Below are positions 1 through 9,506 of a stretch of DNA of 17,659 nt, piece after piece. Under the pieces are notes generated by a model, which ran no database searches, was not told the DNA's origin, and worked only from the letters and a program-made list of their open reading frames with translations. The position numbers and the translations under genes were made by a program. Source of the stretch: Actinobacteria bacterium UBA4719 (GTDB lineage: Bacteria > Actinomycetota > Actinomycetes > Actinomycetales > Dermatophilaceae); NCBI GenBank assembly GCA_002404345.1, contig DHJN01000212.1, forward strand, positions 18,428-36,086. Reading direction: 5' to 3'. The first letter of the stretch is position 1, and every line of letters starts with the position of its first letter.

Positions 1-45
1 CTGTGTTGTCTGTGTTGTCTGTGCTGTCTGTGCTGTCTGTGCTGT
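1..45. repeat. 9-bp tandem repeat, five copies
   Basis: Five head-to-tail copies of the 9-mer ctgtgYtgt fill the left edge; the first two copies have T and the last three C at the variable base. The array may extend beyond the window. It could be read as Leu-Ser-Val repeats in the uvrA frame, but UvrA homologues have no such leader and a better start lies downstream, so I treat it as upstream non-coding DNA. Confidence 0.85.
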
Positions 46-58
46 CACTGGGCTCACA

Positions 59-64
59 TACCAT
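59..64 (+). promoter_or_regulatory. Candidate -10 box for uvrA (leaderless arrangement)
   Basis: TACCAT fits the actinobacterial TANNNT -10 pattern and lies 7 nt before the GTG at 72, so transcription could begin at or next to the start codon. No Shine-Dalgarno sequence is visible before that GTG. The -35 region would fall inside the 9-bp repeat and no good hexamer is seen there. Confidence 0.3.
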
Positions 65-71
65 TGCGGAC

Positions 72-3115
<3,044 letters not shown>

Positions 3116-3134
<19 letters not shown>

Positions 3135-3166
3135 TTCTGGGCCCGTCTTGATTCTGGGCACCGCCT
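3116..3166. repeat. 17-bp tandem repeat, three copies, straddling the uvrA stop
   Basis: Three consecutive copies start at 3116, 3133 and 3150. The unit is gattctgggcccgcctt with one or two changes in copies two and three. The uvrA TGA at 3132-3134 is formed at the junction of copies one and two. The unit contains the palindrome GGGCCC. The unit length is not a multiple of three, so the array is not a protein repeat. Confidence 0.9.
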
Positions 3167-3262
3167 TCTTGCTCTGAAACCACTGTGTCGCGCGAGGCGA
3201 GGTGCTGATTCGGTGGTTTAAGGGCAACAAGCGCGTGGTGGCTTGGCTGAGCTGGGTGCTGG
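3167..3262. other. Convergent intergenic remnant between uvrA and livF
   Basis: This short stretch separates two converging genes, so transcription from both sides should stop here. The only inverted repeat I see is aaaccac (3177-3183) against gtggttt (3213-3219), a 7-bp stem with a 29-nt loop and no T-run. It is too weak to call a terminator with confidence. Confidence 0.3.
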
Positions 3263-3976
3263 TCAGTCCTCGCCGAGGTAGGCCTTGCGAACGTCGTCGT
3301 TGACAAGTAGGTCCTTGCCCGTGCCCTTGATGACGATCTTGCCGACCTCCAGGACATAGCCATGGTCGGCCAGGCTCAACGCGGCCTGCGCGTTCTGCTC
3401 GACCAACAGGATCGTGGTGCCTTGGGACTGCAGGGTCCTGACCGTCTGCATGATCTTCTTCATCATCAACGGCGACAGGCCCATCGACGGCTCATCCAGC
3501 ATGAGCAGCTTGGGCCGGCTCATCATCGCGCGGCCCATGGCCAGCATCTGCTGCTCACCACCGGAGAAGGTTCCGGCCTGCTGGTTGCGCCGCTCCCCGA
3601 GGACAGGGAACAGGTCGTATGCCGCCTCCAGGTCCTTCTTGACCCCGGCGTCACCGCGCGTGAACGCGCCCAGGAAGAGGTTCTCCTCGACCGTCATCTT
3701 GGGGAAGATCCGCCGGCCTTCGGGGCAGTGCGCCACGCCCATGATGACGATCTCGTGAGCCGGGACGGTGTCGATGCGCTTGCCCTGGAACAGGATCTCA
3801 CCGCTGCTGGGTCGGATGAGCCCGGAGATCGTGCGCAGGGTCGTTGTCTTGCCGGCACCGTTGGTGCCGATCAGGGTCACGACCTGGCCCTCGTCGACCG
3901 AGAAGCTGATCTTCTTGACCGCGAGGATCTTGCCGTAGGCAACCTTGAGGTCCTTGACCTCGAGCATGGCTGTCAC
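3263..3976 (-). CDS. livF: Branched-chain amino acid ABC transporter, ATP-binding protein LivF
   Basis: LivF is one of the two cytoplasmic ATPases that power a LivHM-type importer. The 237-residue length is typical. Visible motifs are Walker A GTNGAGKT at about 37-44, signature FSGGEQQ at about 137-143, and Walker B LLMLDEP at about 157-163. The usual H-loop His is replaced by Gln (LVEQN near 191-195), which is normal for LivF and separates it from LivG. The GTG start overlaps the livG stop by four bases (GTGA), so translation is probably coupled; GAGG lies upstream. A second in-frame ATG three codons later is possible. It is the last gene of the liv operon. Substrate cannot be read from the ATPase. 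Confidence 0.95.
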   Translation of the reverse strand: MTAMLEVKDLKVAYGKILAVKKISFSVDEGQVVTLIGTNGAGKTTTLRTISGLIRPSSGEILFQGKRIDTVPAHEIVIMGVAHCPEGRRIFPKMTVEENLFLGAFTRGDAGVKKDLEAAYDLFPVLGERRNQQAGTFSGGEQQMLAMGRAMMSRPKLLMLDEPSMGLSPLMMKKIMQTVRTLQSQGTTILLVEQNAQAALSLADHGYVLEVGKIVIKGTGKDLLVNDDVRKAYLGED

Positions 3977-4806
3977 GGGGAGTCCTCTGCGTCTTCGTCG
4001 GTGTCGGTGCCCGTGCCGATGTAGGCCTCGATGACCCTGGGGTCGGACTGCACCTCGTCCGGGGTTCCCTCGACGAGGGTCTCTCCCCTTACTAGGCAGA
4101 GCACCCGGTCACACAGGTTGAAGATGAACCGCATGTCGTGCTCGATGACCACGACTGCCAGCCCGGTGTCCCGGATCTTGAAGATCAGGTCGCTGGCCTG
4201 ACGGGTCTCCAGCGGGTTCATGCCCGCCGTCGGCTCATCCAGCAGGACGAGCTTGGGGTCCGTGGCCAGTGCCCGGGCGATCTCCAGACGACGCTGGTTG
4301 CCGTACGGCAGGTTGCGCGCCAGGTGATCGGTGGACGTCCCGAGGCCGACGAACTCCAGCAGCTCCTGGGCCCGTGCCCGGGTCTCGGCTTCCTCGCGCT
4401 TGAACTTGGGTCCGCGCAGGATCGAGGTGAGTGCCCCTGAGCTCGTGCGGCAGTAGCGGCCCACCATGACGTTCTCCAGCGCCGTCATGTTGGCGAAAAG
4501 CCGGATGTTCTGGAACGTGCGCGCCATACCGGCCTCGACGACTGCCCGGGGTTTGGGGGCCAGCGCGACACCGGACAGGCGGACCTGTCCCTCCGTCGGT
4601 TTGTAGAGTCCGGTCAGGCAGTTGAAGAACGTCGTCTTGCCGGCACCGTTGGGGCCGATGAGCCCGAGGATCTCGCCCTCGTTGACGGTCATGCTCACGT
4701 TGTTCACGGCCGTCAGCCCGCCAAATCGCATGATGACGCCATCGGCCTGCAGCAACGGCACACCGGGCGAGCGACTGGCTTCCACGGTTTCGGCGGCCAT
4801 GGTCAT
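3973..4806 (-). CDS. livG: Branched-chain amino acid ABC transporter, ATP-binding protein LivG
   Basis: LivG is the partner ATPase of LivF in the importer. The protein (277 aa) has Walker A GPNGAGKT at about 51-58, Q-loop region TFQNIRLF near 97-104, signature LPYGNQRRLEIARAL at about 166-180, Walker B LVLLDEP at about 186-192, and the H-loop His in VIEHD near 220-224. The signature lacks the usual SGG, as is normal for LivG. A short acidic tail (DTDEDAEDSP) ends the protein. The ATG start overlaps the livM stop (ATGA) and is preceded by a strong GGAGGAGGT sequence at 4813-4821, which fixes this start. Its stop overlaps the livF start. Confidence 0.96.
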   Translation of the reverse strand: MTMAAETVEASRSPGVPLLQADGVIMRFGGLTAVNNVSMTVNEGEILGLIGPNGAGKTTFFNCLTGLYKPTEGQVRLSGVALAPKPRAVVEAGMARTFQNIRLFANMTALENVMVGRYCRTSSGALTSILRGPKFKREEAETRARAQELLEFVGLGTSTDHLARNLPYGNQRRLEIARALATDPKLVLLDEPTAGMNPLETRQASDLIFKIRDTGLAVVVIEHDMRFIFNLCDRVLCLVRGETLVEGTPDEVQSDPRVIEAYIGTGTDTDEDAEDSP

Positions 4807-6500
4807 GGCTTCACCTCCTCCGCGAATTCGCCCTCGACCCGGACAGCAAGGCCTTCGTCTTCCTCGTGGAACTCCAGCTGCCTTCGTTTGCTGGCCACCA
4901 GGCCTTCGGGCCTGAACCGCATCATCAGCACGAGCAACAGACCGAACAGCAACAGGCGGTAGTCCGAGAAGAAGCGGAGCTTCTCGGGGAGAAGCTTGAG
5001 GATGACGGCGCCGATCATGACACCGGCGACGGTGCCCATGCCGCCCAGGACGATCGCCGCAAGCAGGAATGCCGACTCCAGGAAGATGTACTGGTCGGGG
5101 GTCACCGAGACGTCCTGGTGGGCCTTGATGGTGCCGGCCATACCGGCCAGGAAGGCACCAACGACGAAGGCGAGAATCTTCAGACCGAAGACGTTGACGC
5201 CCATGGCCTCGGCGGCCTTCTCGTCCTCGCGAATAGCCACCCAGCCGCGGCCGATGCGACTGTTGTTGAGGCGCGAGAACACCAGGATGATGAACGCGAT
5301 CACCACCAGCAGCAGGAAGTAGTAGTTGGAGAAGCGGGCCAGCGGGATGCCCAGGACATTGTGGGTGTCGCCGAAGTTGAAGCTGCCGAAGGCCAGGTCC
5401 GGGATGGCGGGGATGCCGTTGGGCCCGTGGGTCAGATCGGGCCCGTTGTTGCCGTCGAGGTTGAACATCGACAGGCGGAAGATCTCACCGAAGCCGAGCG
5501 TGACGATGGCCAGGTAGTCACCGGACACGCGCAGGGTCGGGGTGCCGATGATGAGGCCGAGCGTGCCGGAGACGCAGGCGCCCAGGAGAACGACCACGAA
5601 GAAGGGCGGATTCCACCCGATCGTGGCGAACGCGGACGTCGAGAGCGTGGCCCCGACATAGGCACCCGCGCCCAGGAACGCGATGTATCCGAGGTCGAGC
5701 AGGCCTGCCAGGCCAACCACAATGTTCAGACTCATGGCCGCCGCGCCGAAGATGAGGATCTGGGACGCGATCGACATGTTGGCGTCGGAGCCGTTCTGGG
5801 TGAACGGGAAGAAGAACGCCGCAGCGAACGCGGCCAGGGTCAGCACGTGCCTGTGCCTGGGCGTGACGTGTCCTAGCCAGGACAAGAGGCCCGCCCGGAT
5901 CCCGGCAATCACCACGCCTGTCACGAAGACGAGGAAGAGCACGAACTCCCAGGCGTCGGTCAGACCCAGGGCGTAGGCTGTGCCGAACAGGATCGCAGCC
6001 ATCAGCACGACGATGACCAGGATCTCGGACCAGCCCGGGAGGTGGGCTTCGGCAGGGTCTCGGGTTTCCCTGGGCAGGACCAGTCGTGCGGCGGCAAAGA
6101 GCAGCACCGCGCCGAGGAGTGAGATCCAGCCGCCCGGGTCGATGTTGATCAGGCCACCGGCCTCAATCGTGATCGCCACCACGACCATGACCATGAAGAG
6201 CAGCGCCCATGTGGCCAGGGCGCGAAGACCCAGGGCCGTGTCAGCCCATTGGCCCAGGGAGGTCAGCGGACCCTTGTGCGCCAGCAGCAGGACGACGGCG
6301 AGCAGGGCCAGGGCGAGGGCCTGGATCTGCAGGCCGCCGGGGTTGAAGCTGATGGAGAGGTCGCCCAGGACCTGCGGGTCACCGCTCCAGGAGAGCAGGG
6401 ACCCGGTCATGAGCAGACCGGCACCGGCCAAGGCCAGGGGCCAGGCCTTGGCGCCGTGTCTGACAACAACGGACTCTGGGATGTCGGGGATCTTGATCAT
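4803..6500 (-). CDS. livM: Branched-chain amino acid ABC transporter permease LivM, long N-terminal form
   Basis: LivM is one of the two membrane subunits forming the import channel. The frame stays open 768 bases further upstream through livH, but that part is a shadow. The real start is the ATG at 6500 (MIKIPDIPES), which overlaps the livH stop as ATGA. The 565-residue product contains a standard LivM core at about 240-535, including GLAGLLDLGYIAFLGAGAY near 263-281 and the cytoplasmic coupling region around REDEKAAEAMGV near 424-435. Ahead of it is an extra ~215-residue segment with about six hydrophobic stretches (near 20-37, 57-75, 93-113, 124-141, 159-180, 184-205). The C-terminus is acidic. 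Many LivM proteins are 320-420 aa, so this is long; extended forms occur in actinobacteria as far as I recall. Confidence 0.94.
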   Translation of the reverse strand: MIKIPDIPESVVVRHGAKAWPLALAGAGLLMTGSLLSWSGDPQVLGDLSISFNPGGLQIQALALALLAVVLLLAHKGPLTSLGQWADTALGLRALATWALLFMVMVVVAITIEAGGLINIDPGGWISLLGAVLLFAAARLVLPRETRDPAEAHLPGWSEILVIVVLMAAILFGTAYALGLTDAWEFVLFLVFVTGVVIAGIRAGLLSWLGHVTPRHRHVLTLAAFAAAFFFPFTQNGSDANMSIASQILIFGAAAMSLNIVVGLAGLLDLGYIAFLGAGAYVGATLSTSAFATIGWNPPFFVVVLLGACVSGTLGLIIGTPTLRVSGDYLAIVTLGFGEIFRLSMFNLDGNNGPDLTHGPNGIPAIPDLAFGSFNFGDTHNVLGIPLARFSNYYFLLLVVIAFIILVFSRLNNSRIGRGWVAIREDEKAAEAMGVNVFGLKILAFVVGAFLAGMAGTIKAHQDVSVTPDQYIFLESAFLLAAIVLGGMGTVAGVMIGAVILKLLPEKLRFFSDYRLLLFGLLLVLMMRFRPEGLVASKRRQLEFHEEDEGLAVRVEGEFAEEVKP

Positions 6501-7459
6501 GCGCGGTCCACCGCCTTCGCACCTAGCAGGCCTTCTGGGCGGAACACCAGGACGAGGATGAGCATGACGAAGGCCCAGACGTCCTTCCAGGGGCTGCCGC
6601 CGAACTGGCCGGGGATGTACTGAGTTGCCATGGCTTCGACGATGCCCAGGACCAGGCCACCGACGACAGCACCCGCCACGTTCCCGATGCCGCCCAGGAC
6701 CGCAGCGGTGAAGGCCTTGAGCCCCGCCAGGAAGCCCATCCGGAAGTCGATGTTGTTGTTCTGCAGACCCTGGGCTACACCGGCAATCCCGGCGAGGATC
6801 GCGCCGAGCATGAACGCGACCACGATGACGCGGTCGACGTTGATGCCCATCAGGCGGGCCGTGTCCGGGTCCTGGGACACAGCCTGCATGCCCCGGCCCA
6901 TCTTGGTGCGGTTGATGAAGTACCAGAGAACGGCTGAGCACATCAGCAGGGCGCCGATGGTGAAGATCGCCGCCCGCTGGATGGTGACGCCGCCGACCTG
7001 GAACGCCGGCCCGGTCACCACGTCGATCTGCGGGAAGGGAATAAGCGACTTCGCGTCCGGTAGGTCGAAGGGGTTCCAGCTCGTGAACGGCACATGGTCG
7101 TAGTTGAGCCGGACGATCTCCTGCAGGAAGACCGAGATACCGATGGCGGTGATCAGCGGTGCCAGCCGCGGGGCGTTGCGCAGCGGTCGATAGGCAAATC
7201 GCTCCATCAGCACCGCTGTGACGACTGAGGCGATCACGGCGCCGATGATCATGAAAGGCAAGATCCACAAAGAGGTTTGCCCTCTGAACAGCACCAGAGA
7301 CGTGGTCAGGGCACCGAAGGCGCCGATCATAAAGACCTCGCCGTGGGCGAAGTTGATCAGCTGCAGGATGCCGTAGACGACGGTGTACCCGACCGCGATC
7401 AGCGCGTACAGCGATCCCAGGGTCAGCCCGTTGACGAGCTGTTGGACAAAGATATCCAC
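6497..7459 (-). CDS. livH: Branched-chain amino acid ABC transporter permease LivH
   Basis: LivH pairs with LivM in the cytoplasmic membrane. The 320-residue protein opens with the family pattern NGLTLGSLYALIAVGYTVVYG (about 10-30) followed by LINFAHGEVFMIGAF (about 34-48). It contains several hydrophobic helices, and the loop AVSQDPDTARLMGINVDR near 193-210 is the expected ATPase-contact region. It ends with the usual FRPEGLLG. The start is GTG 7459, supported by GGAG eight bases upstream (7468-7471). The stop overlaps the livM start. A hairpin and three 14-bp repeats lie between this gene and livJ, so its expression may be lower than, or separate from, that of livJ. Confidence 0.95.
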   Translation of the reverse strand: MDIFVQQLVNGLTLGSLYALIAVGYTVVYGILQLINFAHGEVFMIGAFGALTTSLVLFRGQTSLWILPFMIIGAVIASVVTAVLMERFAYRPLRNAPRLAPLITAIGISVFLQEIVRLNYDHVPFTSWNPFDLPDAKSLIPFPQIDVVTGPAFQVGGVTIQRAAIFTIGALLMCSAVLWYFINRTKMGRGMQAVSQDPDTARLMGINVDRVIVVAFMLGAILAGIAGVAQGLQNNNIDFRMGFLAGLKAFTAAVLGGIGNVAGAVVGGLVLGIVEAMATQYIPGQFGGSPWKDVWAFVMLILVLVFRPEGLLGAKAVDRA

Positions 7460-7467
7460 CTTGTTAA

Positions 7468-7471
7468 CTCC
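7468..7471 (-). promoter_or_regulatory. Ribosome binding site of livH
   Basis: On the minus strand GGAG lies eight bases before the GTG of livH. It supports that start and shows that livH can be translated independently of livJ. Confidence 0.6.
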
Positions 7472-7476
7472 AGTGG

Positions 7477-7518
7477 TCAGATTCGACGGGTCAGATTCGA
7501 CGGGTCAGATTCGACGAG
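7477..7518. repeat. 14-bp direct repeat, three copies, in the livJ-livH spacer
   Basis: The unit tcagattcgacggg occurs at 7477, 7491 and 7505; the last copy ends in gag instead of ggg. The array lies immediately beside the livJ-livH hairpin and just upstream of the livH ribosome binding site. It could be a set of regulator-binding direct repeats or simply a local duplication. Confidence 0.9.
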
Positions 7519-7554
7519 GCCGTAGGGGTGGACGGCTGCCCACCCCTACGGCCT
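7517..7554 (-). terminator. 15-bp perfect hairpin between livJ and livH
   Basis: aggccgtaggggtgg (7517-7531) pairs perfectly with its complement at 7540-7554 around an 8-base loop. It begins 11 bases after the livJ stop in the direction of transcription. There is no T-run on the minus strand after the stem, as is common for high-GC terminators. It is probably a partial terminator or mRNA-stabilising stem that lets the binding protein be made in excess of the membrane complex. That role is inferred. Confidence 0.75.
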
Positions 7555-7565
7555 TCAGGGTCGCG

Positions 7566-8783
7566 TTACGGAACTGTGACTGTTTTGATCTGAGCCCACT
7601 TGAGGTTGGCGACCTTGTAAGAGGTCAGCACGCGGCTGGTGCTGTCGCCATACTTGTCGAAGCCCACCTTGCCGGTCAGGCCGTCGAAGGAGACATTGCC
7701 CAGCGCGTCGAGGGTTGCCTGGCGGACCGAAGCCACGTCCTTGGCGTCCTTCAGTGACACCTTCAGGGCGTTGATGATGGCATTCGCGGCGTCGTAGGAG
7801 AACGTGCCGTAGGCGGCGGAGGGCTCCTTGTAGCCCGCCTTTGCATAGTCGGCCAGGAACTTCTTGCCGACGGCGGACTGGTCTGCCGGCGCGCCGACCG
7901 AGGTGGCGAGGTCACCGTTGGCGGTGGCCCCGGCGAGGGCGACGTACTTCGGGTCGAAGATGCCGTCGCCGCCCATCAGCGGGACGTTGAGACCTGACGC
8001 CTTCATCTGCTGCGACAGCGGACCGGCCGCCGGGTACTCACCGCCGTAGTACACAGCCTGGGGTGCCGTGGGCTTCACCTTGGAGATGACGGCCTGGAAG
8101 TTGGACTCGTCCGGGTTGATCGTCTCGGCGCCAACGACGGTGCCGCCGAGCCCGGTGAAGAACTTGGTGAACTCTTTGACCAGACCCTGGCCGTAGGTCT
8201 TCTTGTCGTTGATCGTTGCGACCTTCTTGAAGCCGGCAGTGTTGTACAGGTAATCAGCGGCAAACTTGCCCTGCACGGTGTCTGTGGTGCAGGTACGGAA
8301 GAAGGTCTTGTAGGGCCGCACCGGTGCCGTGGAGAAGTTGGCACCCTTGGTGAGCGACGGGCCGGTGTTGGCCGGGGAGACCTGGACGATGTTGGCCGTG
8401 GCGAGCACCGACTGGGTGCTCTGGGTGACGCTGCTGTTCAGGTTGCCCACGACACCGGCGACATTGGCCTCAGCGGCGAACGCGGTGGCGGCGTTCTTGC
8501 CGACGTCGGGCTTTTGCTCGTCGTCCTTGGCTTCCACCTTGAGCGTCCAGCCGGGGACGGCCTTGTTCGCGTTCGCCTGTTGCACTGCGAGCTCGACGGA
8601 GTGCTGAATGCCGAGACCGAGAGCCGACAGGTTGCCGGACAACGGTGCCATGACGCCGATGATGGCGGTCTTGTTGCCGGTCGACGTGCCGGTGTCCGTC
8701 CCCCCTCGGGAGCCGCATGCTGACAGGGCCAACGACGCAATAAGCAGCGGCGCTGCGACCCGGACTATGGAACGCTGATGCAC
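7566..8783 (-). CDS. livJ: Branched-chain amino acid ABC transporter substrate-binding lipoprotein LivJ
   Basis: This is the extracytoplasmic binding protein that captures the amino acid and delivers it to LivHM. The frame is open 160 codons further upstream, but the correct start is GTG 8783. It is preceded by AGGAGG, and it puts a lipoprotein signal at the N-terminus: basic MHQRSIVR, hydrophobic VAAPLLIASLAL, and lipobox LSAC with acceptor Cys at about 23. After a Ser/Thr/Gly linker the family fold begins at IIGVMAPLSGNLSALG (about 41-56), typical of periplasmic-binding-protein type 1 (Leu/Ile/Val family). The 405-residue length is usual. It is the first gene of the liv operon. Ligand could be branched-chain amino acids or a related amide; the sequence alone does not decide. 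Confidence 0.94.
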   Translation of the reverse strand: MHQRSIVRVAAPLLIASLALSACGSRGGTDTGTSTGNKTAIIGVMAPLSGNLSALGLGIQHSVELAVQQANANKAVPGWTLKVEAKDDEQKPDVGKNAATAFAAEANVAGVVGNLNSSVTQSTQSVLATANIVQVSPANTGPSLTKGANFSTAPVRPYKTFFRTCTTDTVQGKFAADYLYNTAGFKKVATINDKKTYGQGLVKEFTKFFTGLGGTVVGAETINPDESNFQAVISKVKPTAPQAVYYGGEYPAAGPLSQQMKASGLNVPLMGGDGIFDPKYVALAGATANGDLATSVGAPADQSAVGKKFLADYAKAGYKEPSAAYGTFSYDAANAIINALKVSLKDAKDVASVRQATLDALGNVSFDGLTGKVGFDKYGDSTSRVLTSYKVANLKWAQIKTVTVP

Positions 8784-8787
8784 GGTT

Positions 8788-8793
8788 CCTCCT
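8788..8793 (-). promoter_or_regulatory. Ribosome binding site fixing the livJ start
   Basis: On the minus strand AGGAGG lies four bases before GTG 8783. With the lipoprotein signal that follows, it rules out the much longer open frame beginning at 9263. Confidence 0.8.
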
Positions 8794-8969
8794 GATAAAT
8801 CATCGCCCAGGTAGCTTCCCGGACTCCCGCGAATCCCGCGGGCAGGTGAACAGTAGCCCCAGAACACGGTCATGTGGTGCATCCCACACTCGTGTGTTGC
8901 AGGGTCGTTACTTGCGCGAGATGTCGTACTTGGGCTGGCAACCGCAGCCAGGGTCCGGTGGTGACCTGC

Positions 8970-8975
8970 TACGGT
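8970..8975 (+). promoter_or_regulatory. Candidate -10 box for the cupredoxin gene (leaderless arrangement)
   Basis: TACGGT fits TANNNT and sits 7 bases before the ATG at 8983, with no Shine-Dalgarno sequence in between. This is the spacing expected when transcription starts at the initiation codon. No convincing -35 hexamer is visible. Confidence 0.35.
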
Positions 8976-8982
8976 CGATTTC

Positions 8983-9450
8983 ATGAGACCTCTCGCGCTA
9001 GCCATCCCTGTTGCTCTCCTGTCCCTCGTCGCTGCCTGTAGTACCAGCAGCACCCCGGTGGACTCGACGACGGCAGCGCCGACCACGGCAGAGCCGACGG
9101 CTGCAGCGCCGACGGCTGCAGCGCCGACGGCCGCAGCGCCGACGGCCGCGGGGGGGGCCACGTCGGCCGGGGCGGCCCTGACCGGCGCCGTCCCGCCCAT
9201 TGACTTCAAGATCACGCTGGTGGACAGCAAGGGTGCACCCGTGACCACCCTCAAGGCGGGCACCTACCAGGTGAAGATCAAGGACGCGTCGAAGATCCAC
9301 AACTTCCACCTCAGCGGCCCCGGGATTGACTTGACGACGACCGTTCCGGAGGTCAAGGAGACGACCTGGCCCGTCACGTTGAAGGCCGGCACCTACACCT
9401 TCAAGTGCGACCCGCACCCCAACATGAAGCACACGTTCACCGTCTCCTGA
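8983..9450 (+). CDS. Cupredoxin-like copper lipoprotein
   Basis: A 155-residue exported protein, probably a small blue-copper electron carrier or copper-binding protein anchored outside the membrane. The N-terminus is a lipoprotein signal ending in VAAC (Cys 19). Residues ~20-67 are a low-complexity Ala/Pro/Thr stalk with repeated PTAAA units. The C-terminal ~85 residues look like a cupredoxin fold: HNFH at about 106-109 and KCDPHPNM at about 141-148 supply the expected His, Cys, His, Met type 1 copper ligands (H106, C142, H145, M148). It is divergent from livJ and upstream of uvrC, with no oxidase or copper gene adjacent, so its redox partner is unknown. The stalk contains a run of eight G bases. 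Fold assignment is confident; physiological role is not. Confidence 0.88.
   Translation: MRPLALAIPVALLSLVAACSTSSTPVDSTTAAPTTAEPTAAAPTAAAPTAAAPTAAGGATSAGAALTGAVPPIDFKITLVDSKGAPVTTLKAGTYQVKIKDASKIHNFHLSGPGIDLTTTVPEVKETTWPVTLKAGTYTFKCDPHPNMKHTFTVS
9094..9153 (+). repeat. 15-bp coding repeat, four copies, with G8 tract
   Basis: The unit ccgacggctgcagcg recurs at 9094, 9109, 9124 and 9139 and encodes the PTAAA repeats of the lipoprotein stalk; the last copy is degenerate. It runs into eight consecutive G bases (9150-9157). Copy number and the G tract could both vary by replication slippage. Confidence 0.85.
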
Positions 9451-9494
9451 TCGGCCGGCAGCAGGTCATCTACAGGTCGGCAACACCCTCCTCT

Positions 9495-9500
9495 TAGAGT
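9495..9500 (+). promoter_or_regulatory. Candidate -10 box for uvrC (leaderless arrangement)
   Basis: TAGAGT fits TANNNT and ends 6 bases before the GTG at 9507. The only purine-rich sequence before the start (GAAGG, 9501-9505) is too close to act as a normal ribosome binding site. The -35 region is not convincing. Confidence 0.35.
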
Positions 9501-9506
9501 GAAGGT

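Larger units (their letters stand above)
8784..8982. promoter_or_regulatory. Divergent intergenic region between livJ and the cupredoxin gene
   Basis: This ~200-base spacer must hold the promoters of both the liv operon (leftward) and the copper lipoprotein (rightward). In the livJ leader a 6-bp hairpin pairs 8826-8831 with 8837-8842. A minus-strand TACTGT (8855-8850) is a possible -10 for livJ, but I see no good -35. cacac-tc-gtgtg near 8886-8897 is a short inverted repeat. No known operator is recognised. Confidence 0.5.

Noticed and set aside
3177..3219. 7-bp inverted repeat as a bidirectional terminator between uvrA and livF
   Set aside because: The 29-base loop and absence of a T-run make it weak; it may be coincidental.
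4267..4311. LivG signature lacks SGG (LPYGNQRR)
   Set aside because: LivG proteins commonly carry a PYGxQRRLEIARAL form of the signature; this is normal for the family.
6501..7268. A 256-codon open extension of the livM frame upstream of its ATG, giving an 821-residue frame
   Set aside because: It lies in another frame of livH on the same strand, lacks membrane-protein character, and the ATGA overlap at 6497-6500 gives the proper livM start. Long open shadow frames are expected in high-GC DNA.
8784..9263. A 160-codon N-terminal extension of livJ
   Set aside because: It runs antisense through the cupredoxin gene; the lipoprotein signal and AGGAGG site place the start at 8783.
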